From assembly GCA_944391735.1 (NCBI GenBank), contig CALXUR010000006.1:1-62810 (forward strand): a stretch of 62,810 nucleotides of DNA. The letters are read 5' to 3'. Positions 52,611 to 61,064 of the stretch are shown here, piece by piece. Both the position numbers and the translations under genes were made by a program. Positions within the stretch are counted from its first letter, which is position 1. Each line of letters starts with the position of its first letter. Origin of the DNA: an uncultured Alphaproteobacteria bacterium. GTDB lineage: Bacteria; Pseudomonadota; Alphaproteobacteria; CAAHEQ01; UBA3637. The notes beneath the pieces were generated by a model. The model was not told the DNA's origin. It searched no databases and saw only the letters and a list, made by a program, of their open reading frames with translations.

Positions 52611-54229
52611 TATCCGCCACACCTGTCATTGTTCCACGTCAGCCCGCAGGCTTGACATTGCGTTTCTGTCAGGTTGGAGGCTTGATTCGGTTTGGGGCAC
52701 TTTTTGCAGGTTGTGTTATCCAAGTACCGAACGCCGATACAATCGATTTCGCATTTGTTGGCTGTGTTGGCAACCTTGAAATCGGCAGTTTGTTGACAGG
52801 AGACACAGTTATAAACATTATCGTATGTTTTTCCGACACCGCAGTCCGCTTTGGCACAATATCGTTTATTCCAGCCTCCAAAGGAAATACGCGATGGTCT
52901 GTCTGTTGAGTGTCCATCACAAATTTGAGCACACGTTTTCGAATCTGAATTTTCCAAATAAAACGAAGAGTCTTCCCCGCAGGTATGACAACGCCCTGTG
53001 TTGTCCATTATTGGCGCATTTTCGGGACATCCGCAAATACCGTTTGTATCAATTGTTCCCTCCGGACAAGTCAGGGCACACCATTTATCCGCGTATACAA
53101 AACGAGATGAACACAGATGGCATGTTTCAGTATAACTTTTGGCAGCAAATGTTACCCCCTGATTGATATTATTTGGGTAATCGCAGGGATAACATAATCC
53201 GTTATATGATTGAACCGGTGTATTCGACGGACACTGCTTTAAAACACACCACCCTTCATAACTGAATCCCTTATTGCGATAGATTCTATTCAAACATCTT
53301 TTACACGGTTGCCAGTTGAGAGCATCTTGTTTGACTGCTGTTTGACGTTCACTCGACACGTCGTCACATGCGACACATTCTCCATAAAGTGTGTAAAGCG
53401 GTTTATCCGGTGGGCAACAATATTCTCCGTTTTCATCGCAACACGTGCCGTTATCGCCGGGATAAGCGCAACAGACACCGTCCACAATATGATCCGGCGC
53501 ACAGCATGTCTTGGCTCCTGTATCGAAATCTTTGATACAGCTTGCCGTCGCATCGCAAGTGGGTTGACACAGGCCGTCTAGGCACTCTTCACATCCGTTG
53601 ATACAGTCATCGGTCGTTTCGCAACGCCCCGGAGGCGGCTCGGTGCCCGCTCCCAGTAAACCGTCAAAAATGAACGTTAATCCGCTTTCTCCCGATTGAC
53701 AGTGCATTTCCGAGCTGATTGGTATATCGTTCAGATGAATATCCACCGGCATTTGCCAATTCAAATTCAGTATTTGGTTGCAAACACCTTCTTTTATGTT
53801 ATCCACTTTGATTCCAAAGTAAGAAGGTCTGTTTTCATAGGCGGTAATCAGACTAGTCGGATAATTTTGATTGATTTTTATTGGAAATTCGGAAAGGGAA
53901 ACAGATTGACCGGCCGTATATTGTGAAGAGGCAACAATTGCCCGTTTTTTGACTTCATTGATAATTTCATTCGCATTGTATTTGTCTACCGCATATCGAT
54001 AGCCGATAATCCCTCCGATGGCTAATACGCCCATAATCGCCAACACACCCAGCATTTCCACCATCGAACGCCCGGATTCATCACCCTGCGTCATTCCCGT
54101 TTTTTTATAATGTGTCATTCCCGTGCTCCGACACGGGAATCCAGTAACACGTAATTCTTCTTTTTCGGTTCCTTGGGGCAACTCCGCTTCTTCTCGGCTT
54201 CCTGCATCTCTTTTTCCTCTCATTCCCAT
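52610..54229 (-). CDS. Cys-rich prepilin-like surface protein, copy C
   Basis: A 539-residue protein of the same prepilin-like family but more divergent. The pilin motif GRSMVEMLGVLAIMGVLAIG starts about 55 residues in, much later than in copy A (residue 20); the extra leader includes the palindrome-encoded VTGFPCRSTGMTHYKKTGMT. Then about 40 Cys, mostly C-x2-C and C-x3-C groups (CCDENGEYCCPPDKPL, CPSNTPV), stretch to the C-terminus ending TWNNDRCGG. No lectin-like end. Start ATG 54229 chosen for AGGAAAGGG; the in-frame ATG 54259 (MTIKFLQ) is also possible and would be coupled to a mini-ORF. Confidence 0.72.
   Translation of the reverse strand: MGMRGKRDAGSREEAELPQGTEKEELRVTGFPCRSTGMTHYKKTGMTQGDESGRSMVEMLGVLAIMGVLAIGGIIGYRYAVDKYNANEIINEVKKRAIVASSQYTAGQSVSLSEFPIKINQNYPTSLITAYENRPSYFGIKVDNIKEGVCNQILNLNWQMPVDIHLNDIPISSEMHCQSGESGLTFIFDGLLGAGTEPPPGRCETTDDCINGCEECLDGLCQPTCDATASCIKDFDTGAKTCCAPDHIVDGVCCAYPGDNGTCCDENGEYCCPPDKPLYTLYGECVACDDVSSERQTAVKQDALNWQPCKRCLNRIYRNKGFSYEGWCVLKQCPSNTPVQSYNGLCYPCDYPNNINQGVTFAAKSYTETCHLCSSRFVYADKWCALTCPEGTIDTNGICGCPENAPIMDNTGRCHTCGEDSSFYLENSDSKTCAQICDGHSTDRPSRISFGGWNKRYCAKADCGVGKTYDNVYNCVSCQQTADFKVANTANKCEIDCIGVRYLDNTTCKKCPKPNQASNLTETQCQACGLTWNNDRCGG
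54112..54151 (-). repeat. Palindromic repeat inside the copy C leader
   Basis: ATTCCCGTG/CACGGGAAT arms (54117-54125, 54132-54140) with a six-base loop, plus an adjacent TCATTCCCGT word at about 54091-54100. The word GACACGGGAATCCA is shared with the insert in copy B (about 29299-29312). It is translated as part of the leader. Confidence 0.75.
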
Positions 54230-54400
54230 TTCCCTTTCCTGTAAAAATTTAATGGTCATTTAATTTTTACATTTTTTCATCTTATCCCCCTTTTCTCTCA
54301 ACATACAGGAAATCTTTTTATTATTTCATTTTTTCCTTGATTTCGTATCCGCCTCTATGTTATAAAATCTATAACATTTTATTGACCCTTTTTTCGTTAC
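54230..54400 (-). promoter_or_regulatory. Shared upstream regulatory module, copy C
   Basis: The perfect dyad ATGTTATA-N5-TATAACAT lies at 54357-54377 inside a conserved stretch of about 38 bases. Downstream a stem-loop again carries ATGACC in the loop near the ribosome site. A six-codon ORF (MKKCKN, 54280-54260) with GGGGG five bases upstream ends in TAAATG, right where the longer in-frame start begins. Confidence 0.6.
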
Positions 54401-54415
54401 AGTTTTCTTAAAATT

Positions 54416-54444
54416 AAAAGCCTCTTGTTTCCAAGAGGCTTTTC
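54416..54444. terminator. Bidirectional terminator
   Basis: Twelve-base arms AAAAGCCTCTTG/CAAGAGGCTTTT between the copy C module and pgsA; closes pgsA on the minus strand. Confidence 0.85.
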
Positions 54445-54456
54445 AAGTTTGGATTG

Positions 54457-55131
54457 TTAACCATCCATGTATTTGCGGCCGGATCGCCAATAGTCGTATC
54501 CCGTCATAACGGTCAACAAAGCTGCGCCCCATAAAGCGATAGATCCGATAAATGTCAAATAAGGGGATAGACATCCTGAAAATTGCGGTTCCGCCACCAT
54601 CAAGACCGGCAAGGCAACCATTTGACAAGCCGTCTTCCATTTTGCCAAACGGGTTACCGGGCATCCGACTTTGATTTCGGCCAGGAACTCGCGCAGGCCG
54701 GACACCAAAATTTCCCGACACATAATGATAACCGCCGGTATGATACCATAAACACCCAACCGACCCGTATGTGCCATCATCAATAAAAGTGCGCCGACCA
54801 GCAATTTATCCGCAATCGGATCCAAAACACGTCCGAAACGCGATAATTGGTTCAAGTGCCGTGCTAAATACCCGTCCATATAATCCGTGATACCGGCTAA
54901 TGCGAACAAAACCAAGCCGACCCATGCCCAGGCCGGATGTTGAAAAAAGAAAGTTGCGACAATGGCCGGAATAGCCCAAATACGTAACATTGTCAACAGG
55001 TTGGGAATGTTTACACGTTTGTGAACGTTGGTGTTGACCGTTTGTAAAGTCTTTTGAACGACCTGAACCGGTTTTTTTATTTTTGTTTTAACGGGTGTTT
55101 TGATTGTTTTTCTTTTCTTTTTTTGTGCCAT
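54457..55131 (-). CDS. pgsA: CDP-diacylglycerol-glycerol-3-phosphate phosphatidyltransferase
   Basis: Makes phosphatidylglycerophosphate for phosphatidylglycerol. The 224-residue membrane protein has the CDP-alcohol motif TDYMDGYLARHLNQLSRFGR followed by VLDPIADK (metal Asp residues), five membrane helices and a basic N-terminal 40-residue extension rich in Lys and Thr. It is read after uvrC on the minus strand, 38 bases beyond its stop. Confidence 0.93.
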   Translation of the reverse strand: MAQKKKRKTIKTPVKTKIKKPVQVVQKTLQTVNTNVHKRVNIPNLLTMLRIWAIPAIVATFFFQHPAWAWVGLVLFALAGITDYMDGYLARHLNQLSRFGRVLDPIADKLLVGALLLMMAHTGRLGVYGIIPAVIIMCREILVSGLREFLAEIKVGCPVTRLAKWKTACQMVALPVLMVAEPQFSGCLSPYLTFIGSIALWGAALLTVMTGYDYWRSGRKYMDG

Positions 55132-55169
55132 GACATGTTTCCTTTTTTCAATAATGACTCATTATATAC

Positions 55170-56990
55170 CTATCCATGATAAAAAGTATAGATCTTTTTT
55201 GCAATTTTTTCACTAATTCCCGGAACGCGCGCCAATTGTTCGATGGAAGCCCCCGCGATTTCACGCGCCGAACCAAAGTGCAACATCAATGCTTTTTTTC
55301 TCTTTTCCCCGATTTCTTCAATGTCTGTCAGTGATTCATGCAACATATTTTTAGCGCGCTTGGCTCGATGTGTCCCGATTGCAAAACGGTGAGCCTCATC
55401 CCTCAAACGTTGTAAAAGGTGAATCAGATCTCCTTTCAAGTCCAAATGAATCGGAACATCCGGTGCCGTTCCCAAGTAAAATGTTTCCAATCCCGCGTTT
55501 CTTTTTTCCCCTTTTGCAATGGCCAGAACCGCGATATCCCGGATATTTAATTCGGCCATAATGTCCATGACACTGGATAATTGTCCCTTTCCGCCGTCAA
55601 TCAATAAAGCCGATGGCAGGTCTTTTTCAACCAGTCCCCGGCTGAGGCGTCGCAACAACACTTCGCGCATCATGCCGAAATCATCGTTTGTTTGCGCGCG
55701 GGTTCCGTCAATGTTAAACCGGCGATAAAGTTTTTTCTGAAAGCCGTCAACGGTTGCCGCAACCATGGCTCCGACGGCAAAAGCCCCTTGAATATGGCTG
55801 TTGTCATAGACCTCAATTTTATCTAAAACCGGTATTTGAAGTAGTTGTCGCAGCTGTTCCCAGATTTCCGATCGGATACCGCTTTCCTGAATGTATTGTT
55901 CATAAGCCCTTTTGGCGTTTTGTAACGCCTGATCCATTATTTTTCGCCGTGCGCCGCGTAAATGCCTTGCTTGGGCGATATGAACCGGATGATCGGATTT
56001 TTGGCTCAATGCCTCATCCAACCCCGGTTCTACCGTTTCGGAAATGTAAATTTGTTTCGGTGGCGGGATTTTATCATAAAATTGCATTAAAAACGTTGAA
56101 AGAGCTTCGGATATATCTTGGTCGGGCAAATGGTCTAAAAAATGAACAACGTTCCCCTCTGCGTGGCCGGATCTGAAAAAGAAAACCTGTAAACAGGCCG
56201 TGTCTCCCTGACGGTAAACGGCAATAACATCCGTGTTAAACAAAGCGGCTTCCGAATCCGTGTTTTGAATGTGGTTGAGTGCCAGTATCTTATCCCGAAC
56301 CGCGGCGGCTTTTTCGTATTCTTCTGACGCGGCATAGGCTTGCATCCGGCGTGTCAGTTCGTTTTGAATGTCGATGGATTCCCCGCGCATAAATGCTTTG
56401 GCTTGTCGGACTTGTTCTTTGTAGTCGTCTTGTGGAATACATCCGACGCATGGCCCGGTACACCGTTTGATTTGATATAAAAGGCAGGGACGCGATCTGT
56501 TTTTAAAATAGGAATTACTACATGTTCTGAGGCCAAATATTTTTTGTAATTCTTTGATCGTTTGCACAACGGCCAGGCCGGAAGCAAAAGGGCCGAAATA
56601 ATCCCCTTTAATCGTTCGGGCACCTCGGTATTTCATCAGGCGCGGCGTTTCTTCCCGTGTGATTAAAATATAGGGATAACTCTTGCCATCTTTTAATAAA
56701 ATGTTGTAAAATGGTTTGTATTGTTTGATTAAATTGTTTTCCAGGATGAAAGCTTCGGTTTCTCCCGCCGTTTCAATGGTGATAACGTCCGCAATTTGGG
56801 AAACCATTTGCCTGATTCGCGTGGATAATTTGTCCAGATGTGTGTAATTCGTCAGTCTTTTTTTTAGATTTTTGGCTTTTCCGACATACATCACGACGTT
56901 GTCTTCCGAGATCATGCGATAGACGCCCGGCCGTTCCGATATATTTTTCAGTTTTTCTAAAAGACGTTTCACTCCCGTTTTTTCTGTCAT
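55170..56990 (-). CDS. uvrC: Excinuclease ABC subunit C
   Basis: Makes the two incisions in nucleotide excision repair. The 606-residue protein has the N-terminal GIY-YIG nuclease (GVYRMISEDNVVMYVGKAKN), UvrB-binding region, C-terminal RNase H-like nuclease (SHIQGAFAVGAMVA) and terminal helix-hairpin-helix (VPGISEKIAKKIY). ATG 56990 was chosen because MTEKTGVKRLLEKL fits; the frame to 57326 would add 112 unrelated residues. uvrA is about 28 kb away. Confidence 0.95.
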   Translation of the reverse strand: MTEKTGVKRLLEKLKNISERPGVYRMISEDNVVMYVGKAKNLKKRLTNYTHLDKLSTRIRQMVSQIADVITIETAGETEAFILENNLIKQYKPFYNILLKDGKSYPYILITREETPRLMKYRGARTIKGDYFGPFASGLAVVQTIKELQKIFGLRTCSNSYFKNRSRPCLLYQIKRCTGPCVGCIPQDDYKEQVRQAKAFMRGESIDIQNELTRRMQAYAASEEYEKAAAVRDKILALNHIQNTDSEAALFNTDVIAVYRQGDTACLQVFFFRSGHAEGNVVHFLDHLPDQDISEALSTFLMQFYDKIPPPKQIYISETVEPGLDEALSQKSDHPVHIAQARHLRGARRKIMDQALQNAKRAYEQYIQESGIRSEIWEQLRQLLQIPVLDKIEVYDNSHIQGAFAVGAMVAATVDGFQKKLYRRFNIDGTRAQTNDDFGMMREVLLRRLSRGLVEKDLPSALLIDGGKGQLSSVMDIMAELNIRDIAVLAIAKGEKRNAGLETFYLGTAPDVPIHLDLKGDLIHLLQRLRDEAHRFAIGTHRAKRAKNMLHESLTDIEEIGEKRKKALMLHFGSAREIAGASIEQLARVPGISEKIAKKIYTFYHG

Positions 56991-57058
56991 ACACTTTATT
57001 GTATCGAATTTTTTATAGAAATCAAGATAGACATGCGCGTTTCCCACAATATTTTTAC

Positions 57059-57087
57059 TTGACGTTTTTCCCGTTTGGCTGTATAAC
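57059..57087 (+). promoter_or_regulatory. dacA-like gene promoter
   Basis: TTGACG (57059-57064), 17 bases, TATAAC (57082-57087), 21 bases before the start codon. Confidence 0.7.
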
Positions 57088-57108
57088 TTTTTCAGAGAGA
57101 AAAAAATA

Positions 57109-58371
57109 ATGAGTCGGTATTGCCTATTCTTAATGATGTTTGTGGCTTTTGTCTGGGGACAAAGCTTTTCCGCTGATGCGGGTGTGTCAACACTTGTCGC
57201 CGATACCAAAAGCGGTTTTATTATTGAATCAAAAGAAGCCGCCTTGCCAAGACCACCTGCTTCTCTGACTAAATTGATGACGTTGTATTTGACGTTCGGG
57301 GCACTTGAAAGTGGATTATTAACCATGGATCAGGCTCTGCCGATATCGGAGCATGCGGCGGCTCAACCGAAATCTAAAATTTATGTCCGGGCAGGTGATA
57401 CCATTACCGTGCGTGAAGCGATTTTGGCATTAATTATTAAGTCCGCCAATGATGTGGCTGTGGTTGTGGCCGAGGCGTTGGCTCCCAGTGAAGAGGATTT
57501 TGCCGACTTGATGACGCGGACGGCGCAGAGTTTGGGTTTGACGGACACGGTTTTTAAAAATGCTTCCGGCCTGCATGTTCCCGGGCAAGTAACGACTGCC
57601 CGGGACATGGCTGTTTTAACAATGGCGTTGATTGAACATTACCCGCAATATTATGATTTGTTTTCAACCCCTTCTTTTTCATACAAAGGGCAAAAATACG
57701 GAACGCATAATATTGTGCTTCAACAATATGAAGGTGCCGAAGGGTTAAAAACCGGATTTGTGTCTGCCGTCGGTTATAATATTATCTCCACGGCAAAACA
57801 AGGGGATACGCGGTTGGTCAGTGTCGTGATCGGGGACGAATCTCCTTTGAAACGGGATTTAAGGGCGATGCGTTTATTGGATAAAGGCTTTCATCAAGTG
57901 GCTGTTCAACGCCGGGCGGAAGCTGCCGGTCGTCTGAAAGCACCCTTTAATCCTTTGAATCGAAAAGCGTTTATTGCTCGGCCACCGGCTCAAATGTATG
58001 TGCCGATTATGGAAGCCAGCTTGAAACAAACGAAAAGCAGGGCTATGATTGCTTTAAATAATCCCAAGCCCGTGGAAACCAAATTGGCTCAGGCTCCCCG
58101 TGTCTTGGATACGTCTATAGAGCAGGGGGATAGCTGGGCCATTCAGGTTGGTGCTTTTGAGGGGCGTGACAAGGCGCGTCAAATTGCCCAAAAGGCTTTG
58201 ACTGTTTTGGGGATTTCTAATAAAGAAATCCAAACTCCAAAAGCAAATAATCAGTTTTTCCGTTCACGCATTTTGGGTTTTTCCAACAAGGATGAAGCCT
58301 TTAAAGCGTGTAAGTTGTTGCAAAACCAAAGTTGGCAGTGTTTCCTTGTTTCGCCGCAAAAAGGATCGTAG
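57109..58371 (+). CDS. D-alanyl-D-alanine carboxypeptidase with SPOR domain
   Basis: A low-molecular-weight penicillin-binding protein that trims pentapeptide stems. Signal peptide to about residue 24; SLTK (S52-K55), SAN (S112-N114) and KTG (K215-G217) form the active site. A C-terminal SPOR domain (SWAIQVGAFEGRDKARQIAQ onward, residues about 345-415) binds denuded glycan at septa; such fusions occur in alphaproteobacteria. The usual amphipathic membrane anchor of PBP5 is not obvious. Confidence 0.9.
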   Translation: MSRYCLFLMMFVAFVWGQSFSADAGVSTLVADTKSGFIIESKEAALPRPPASLTKLMTLYLTFGALESGLLTMDQALPISEHAAAQPKSKIYVRAGDTITVREAILALIIKSANDVAVVVAEALAPSEEDFADLMTRTAQSLGLTDTVFKNASGLHVPGQVTTARDMAVLTMALIEHYPQYYDLFSTPSFSYKGQKYGTHNIVLQQYEGAEGLKTGFVSAVGYNIISTAKQGDTRLVSVVIGDESPLKRDLRAMRLLDKGFHQVAVQRRAEAAGRLKAPFNPLNRKAFIARPPAQMYVPIMEASLKQTKSRAMIALNNPKPVETKLAQAPRVLDTSIEQGDSWAIQVGAFEGRDKARQIAQKALTVLGISNKEIQTPKANNQFFRSRILGFSNKDEAFKACKLLQNQSWQCFLVSPQKGS

Positions 58372-58472
58372 CCGTTGTAAGCCGGATGGGCATTCCCCTA
58401 TTTGTAAGGAACAACGATATAACTGATATTTTCTATATAAAAACGAATATATATCCGATATAAACGCAACCG

Positions 58473-58799
58473 TTAAATCAATAGAAACGTGTTGATTAAA
58501 AAACAAGCGGCCACGGTGCTTAATACAACGGCATTAATAATGATTGTATCCCGCAAAATACGCATTAAATAACCGCCTATGTCATAGAAAGAGGCTTTTT
58601 CAACGATCATCCATAACAGAATGTGAAAACCGACAACAATTAAAAATGAGATCAGATAGATCCGCCCTTCCGTTAATAAAGCCGATATCGGTGTTTGCTC
58701 CGATTGCATGGAACAGAGCCATAATCCCATAACAATCCCGGCAATAATAATAAATCGAAAAGCCAGAAACGGTTTGAAAATAGATTGAATGGACAACAT
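58473..58799 (-). CDS. Hypothetical membrane protein, 108 residues
   Basis: Not recognised. Three hydrophobic segments: residues about 14-31, 46-64 and 82-104, with short polar loops and no conserved charged motif. The first loop is outside or inside unknown. It lies 26 bases after the Sel1-repeat gene on the same strand. Confidence 0.6.
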   Translation of the reverse strand: MLSIQSIFKPFLAFRFIIIAGIVMGLWLCSMQSEQTPISALLTEGRIYLISFLIVVGFHILLWMIVEKASFYDIGGYLMRILRDTIIINAVVLSTVAACFLINTFLLI

Positions 58800-58825
58800 A
58801 GCCTACCCTACTCCTTTCTTATTGT

Positions 58826-59812
58826 TTAACGACGGCGCCGACGCCGACGAATGGGTTGCACCTCGGCTTTTTCCGCTTCTTCTTCCACCTCTTCCTGTTT
58901 GATGGGCGATTCAATTTTTCCGATAATCGTTTTTTGAATATCAATGGATTCACGGCGCGCATTGTCCAAATCCGTTAACGTCATGTTTTCGGATATTTTT
59001 TTCTGCGCCTCCTCCGCAACTCCCAATTTTTGATTAACGGCTAAAGATAACCAGGCGTAGGCTTTAATCAGGTTACGTGTAACACCGTCTCCGTTGGCGT
59101 AAATTGTTCCTAGAACGTATTGTGACGGTGCATAATTTTGTGATGCCGCGTATTGATAAAACTTAATGGCTTCATCCATGTTTTCAATGCCGCCCAGTCC
59201 TTTTTGATTCATATAGCCCAATGCGTGATAGGCTCCCAAATCCCCGCCGCGCGCGGCCTCCATATAATATTCACGCGCTTTGTTAAAATCCTGAACACCC
59301 GAATCATATTGAAAAATGTCCCCCAGATATCGTCCGACAACCGGTTTTTCTTTTAACGGAATCCGTTCAAAATAAGAAATGGCTTTTTTGATGTCTTTAT
59401 CAACACCGTCTCCGGTATAGTAAGCGACGCCTAAATTCAAAAAAGCGGAAATGTTGCCGCGCTCGGCCGCTTTGTTGTATAATTCAAGTGCTTTTTTCTT
59501 GTCTTGAGGGATGACTTTTCCTTCTGCATATAAAAAACCCATTAATGCCTCGGCCAAATCATAATTTTGAGCCACCGATTGTTGCAGATAGGATAAAGCT
59601 TTTTGATTGTCTTGCTCAACACCATATCCGTTCAGGTATAAATACCCGACGTAATATTGGGATCGAAAATCTCCCGTATCGGCCAAAGGCTTGAATTCGG
59701 CAAATGCCTGCGCATACCGTTGGTTGTTCAGGTATTCTTCACCCTCCGTAAATCCGGCAACAGCAGGAGAAACACCCAACAACAGACTTAAGAACAAAAT
59801 AATTTTTTTCAT
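58826..59812 (-). CDS. Secreted Sel1-repeat protein
   Basis: A 328-residue protein with a signal peptide (cleavage near AVAGF, residue 20) and about six or seven Sel1-like repeats of 36 residues (for example YVGYLYLNGYGVEQDNQKAL, NLGVAYYTGDGVDKDIKKAI), followed by a charged linker and an Arg-rich end. Sel1 repeats usually mediate protein interactions; in Proteobacteria they occur in signalling and envelope proteins. It follows the Pal-like gene on the minus strand behind a terminator. Confidence 0.8.
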   Translation of the reverse strand: MKKIILFLSLLLGVSPAVAGFTEGEEYLNNQRYAQAFAEFKPLADTGDFRSQYYVGYLYLNGYGVEQDNQKALSYLQQSVAQNYDLAEALMGFLYAEGKVIPQDKKKALELYNKAAERGNISAFLNLGVAYYTGDGVDKDIKKAISYFERIPLKEKPVVGRYLGDIFQYDSGVQDFNKAREYYMEAARGGDLGAYHALGYMNQKGLGGIENMDEAIKFYQYAASQNYAPSQYVLGTIYANGDGVTRNLIKAYAWLSLAVNQKLGVAEEAQKKISENMTLTDLDNARRESIDIQKTIIGKIESPIKQEEVEEEAEKAEVQPIRRRRRRR

Positions 59813-59876
59813 ACAGATATCCCTTCCATCATATTATATCACAGGTCTTTGGTAAAACACAATAATAAAAATGAAA

Positions 59877-59908
59877 AAATCGGAAAGAAATGTTTTCTTT
59901 CCGATTTT
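59877..59908. terminator. Bidirectional terminator
   Basis: AAATCGGAAAGAAA/TTTCTTTCCGATTT hairpin directly after the Pal-like gene, with T4 beyond. Confidence 0.85.
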
Positions 59909-59926
59909 AAAGGATGTTGTTAAATT

Positions 59927-60391
59927 CTATTCGTAGAATAAAACTTCAATACGACGATTTTTGGCACGTCCCGTTGATGTTGTGTTCGGTGCGGCAAATT
60001 CAGAAGCGCCGTATCCTTTCGTGCTGATGCGACTGCTTGAAATGCCGGCATTTTCCAAATAGATAGCCGCATTTTGCGCGCGTTGTTCGGACAGTTTTAC
60101 ATTGTATGCCGGAGATCCTGTAACATCCGCATAGCCGTTGATGCGTACTTTTTCGGCGGGATTGGCTTTCAGGCGTTCTGCAATTTGGTTCAGGTTTGCT
60201 TTGTCCGTTGAGGTCAGTTCTGCAGAGTCAAAGGCAAAGTAAGCCGGCGTTTCTAAAACAATGCGCTCTTTAACTTGAATTTCGCAGTTGTCGCATCGTC
60301 CGCATGTCGGATCTTTGTCACTGCAAACAGAAGAACAGCCTGATAATAGGATAGCTGTTGAAACCAATAAAATTGAAAGTTGTTTTTTCAT
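59927..60391 (-). CDS. pal: Peptidoglycan-associated lipoprotein (OmpA family)
   Basis: A 154-residue outer-membrane lipoprotein: lipobox LSGC with C19, three more Cys (DPTCGRCDNC), then the OmpA-like peptidoglycan-binding domain (YNVKLSEQRAQNAAIYLENA and the ISTKGYGASEF end). ATG 60391 was chosen for AGGAG nine bases upstream. The C-x2-C pairs in the linker are unusual. Not next to the tol genes, so it may be a Pal-like relative and not the Tol partner. Confidence 0.85.
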   Translation of the reverse strand: MKKQLSILLVSTAILLSGCSSVCSDKDPTCGRCDNCEIQVKERIVLETPAYFAFDSAELTSTDKANLNQIAERLKANPAEKVRINGYADVTGSPAYNVKLSEQRAQNAAIYLENAGISSSRISTKGYGASEFAAPNTTSTGRAKNRRIEVLFYE

Positions 60392-60634
60392 AAAAAGCTC
60401 CTTTTGTTGATTGAATAAAGACAATGTCTATATAGAATCTTTTGGGGTTGAATGCAAGCATTGAAATGTTAAAATCGGTTAAATCGGATTCTTTAAAAAA
60501 AGACTTTAAATTCATTTGATTTCAAAACTCTTGTTTTGGCTTTTTGGGCTTTTCTTATTTTGTTTTTTATCTTTATTTTTGAGTGTGATAATCGTTATAT
60601 CTTATTTTTTGGTATGGAAAAATCATTTTTATGC

Positions 60635-60663
60635 TTGACAACGACTCCTTTTATTGTTATACT
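60635..60663 (+). promoter_or_regulatory. Initiator tRNA promoter
   Basis: TTGACA (60635-60640), 17 bases, TATACT (60658-60663), 14 bases before the tRNA. Confidence 0.75.
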
Positions 60664-60676
60664 CCCATTCACTTAT

Positions 60677-60753
60677 CGCGGGGTAGAGCAGTCCGGTAGC
60701 TTGCCAGGCTCATAACCTGAAGGTCGGAGGTTCAAATCCTCCCCCCGCAACCA
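60677..60753 (+). tRNA. Initiator tRNA-fMet (CAT)
   Basis: A 77-base cloverleaf with the diagnostic mismatched first pair (C1 and A72), anticodon CAT, T-arm GGAGGTTCAAATCCTCC and encoded CCA. The anticodon stem carries A at position 29, as in alphaproteobacteria, and a C27-A43 mismatch. Confidence 0.93.
60736..60753 (+). other. Probable attachment half-site at the initiator tRNA 3' end
   Basis: A tyrosine integrase starts 312 bases downstream, and the base composition of the sequence past 61,065 is unlike the upstream region. Such elements recombine into tRNA 3' ends. The other half-site would lie outside the window, so the boundary is inferred. Confidence 0.4.
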
Positions 60754-60755
60754 AT

Positions 60756-60804
60756 GGAAAGGCTTGGGTTTGCTTGGGTTTAGCAATTTTCCAAGCCTTT
60801 TTTC
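60756..60804 (+). terminator. Initiator tRNA terminator
   Basis: Ten-base arms AAAGGCTTGG/CCAAGCCTTT around a 23-base loop, then T4. Confidence 0.7.
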
Positions 60805-61064
60805 TTTGCCTTTTTGTCGCTGCCAAAACGTCTAATTTTCGCCCTTTTTTCCAAGGAATGCTATTTATTCTGCTAGGCATTTGCTAGTCGGAGCAAAAAG
60901 TCAGTCTAAACTTTGAAAGTTTTTTCAGTGTATTTTTGGCGTTATGTTTTGACTTTTTTAGTATTAAAATTTTACATTTTCTGCCGTCCGTTGACGGTAG
61001 AAGTATAAACATCTATTGACATTTTTCTTATCCTGGCTATTTTAATAGGTGCAGGGTTATTAAA

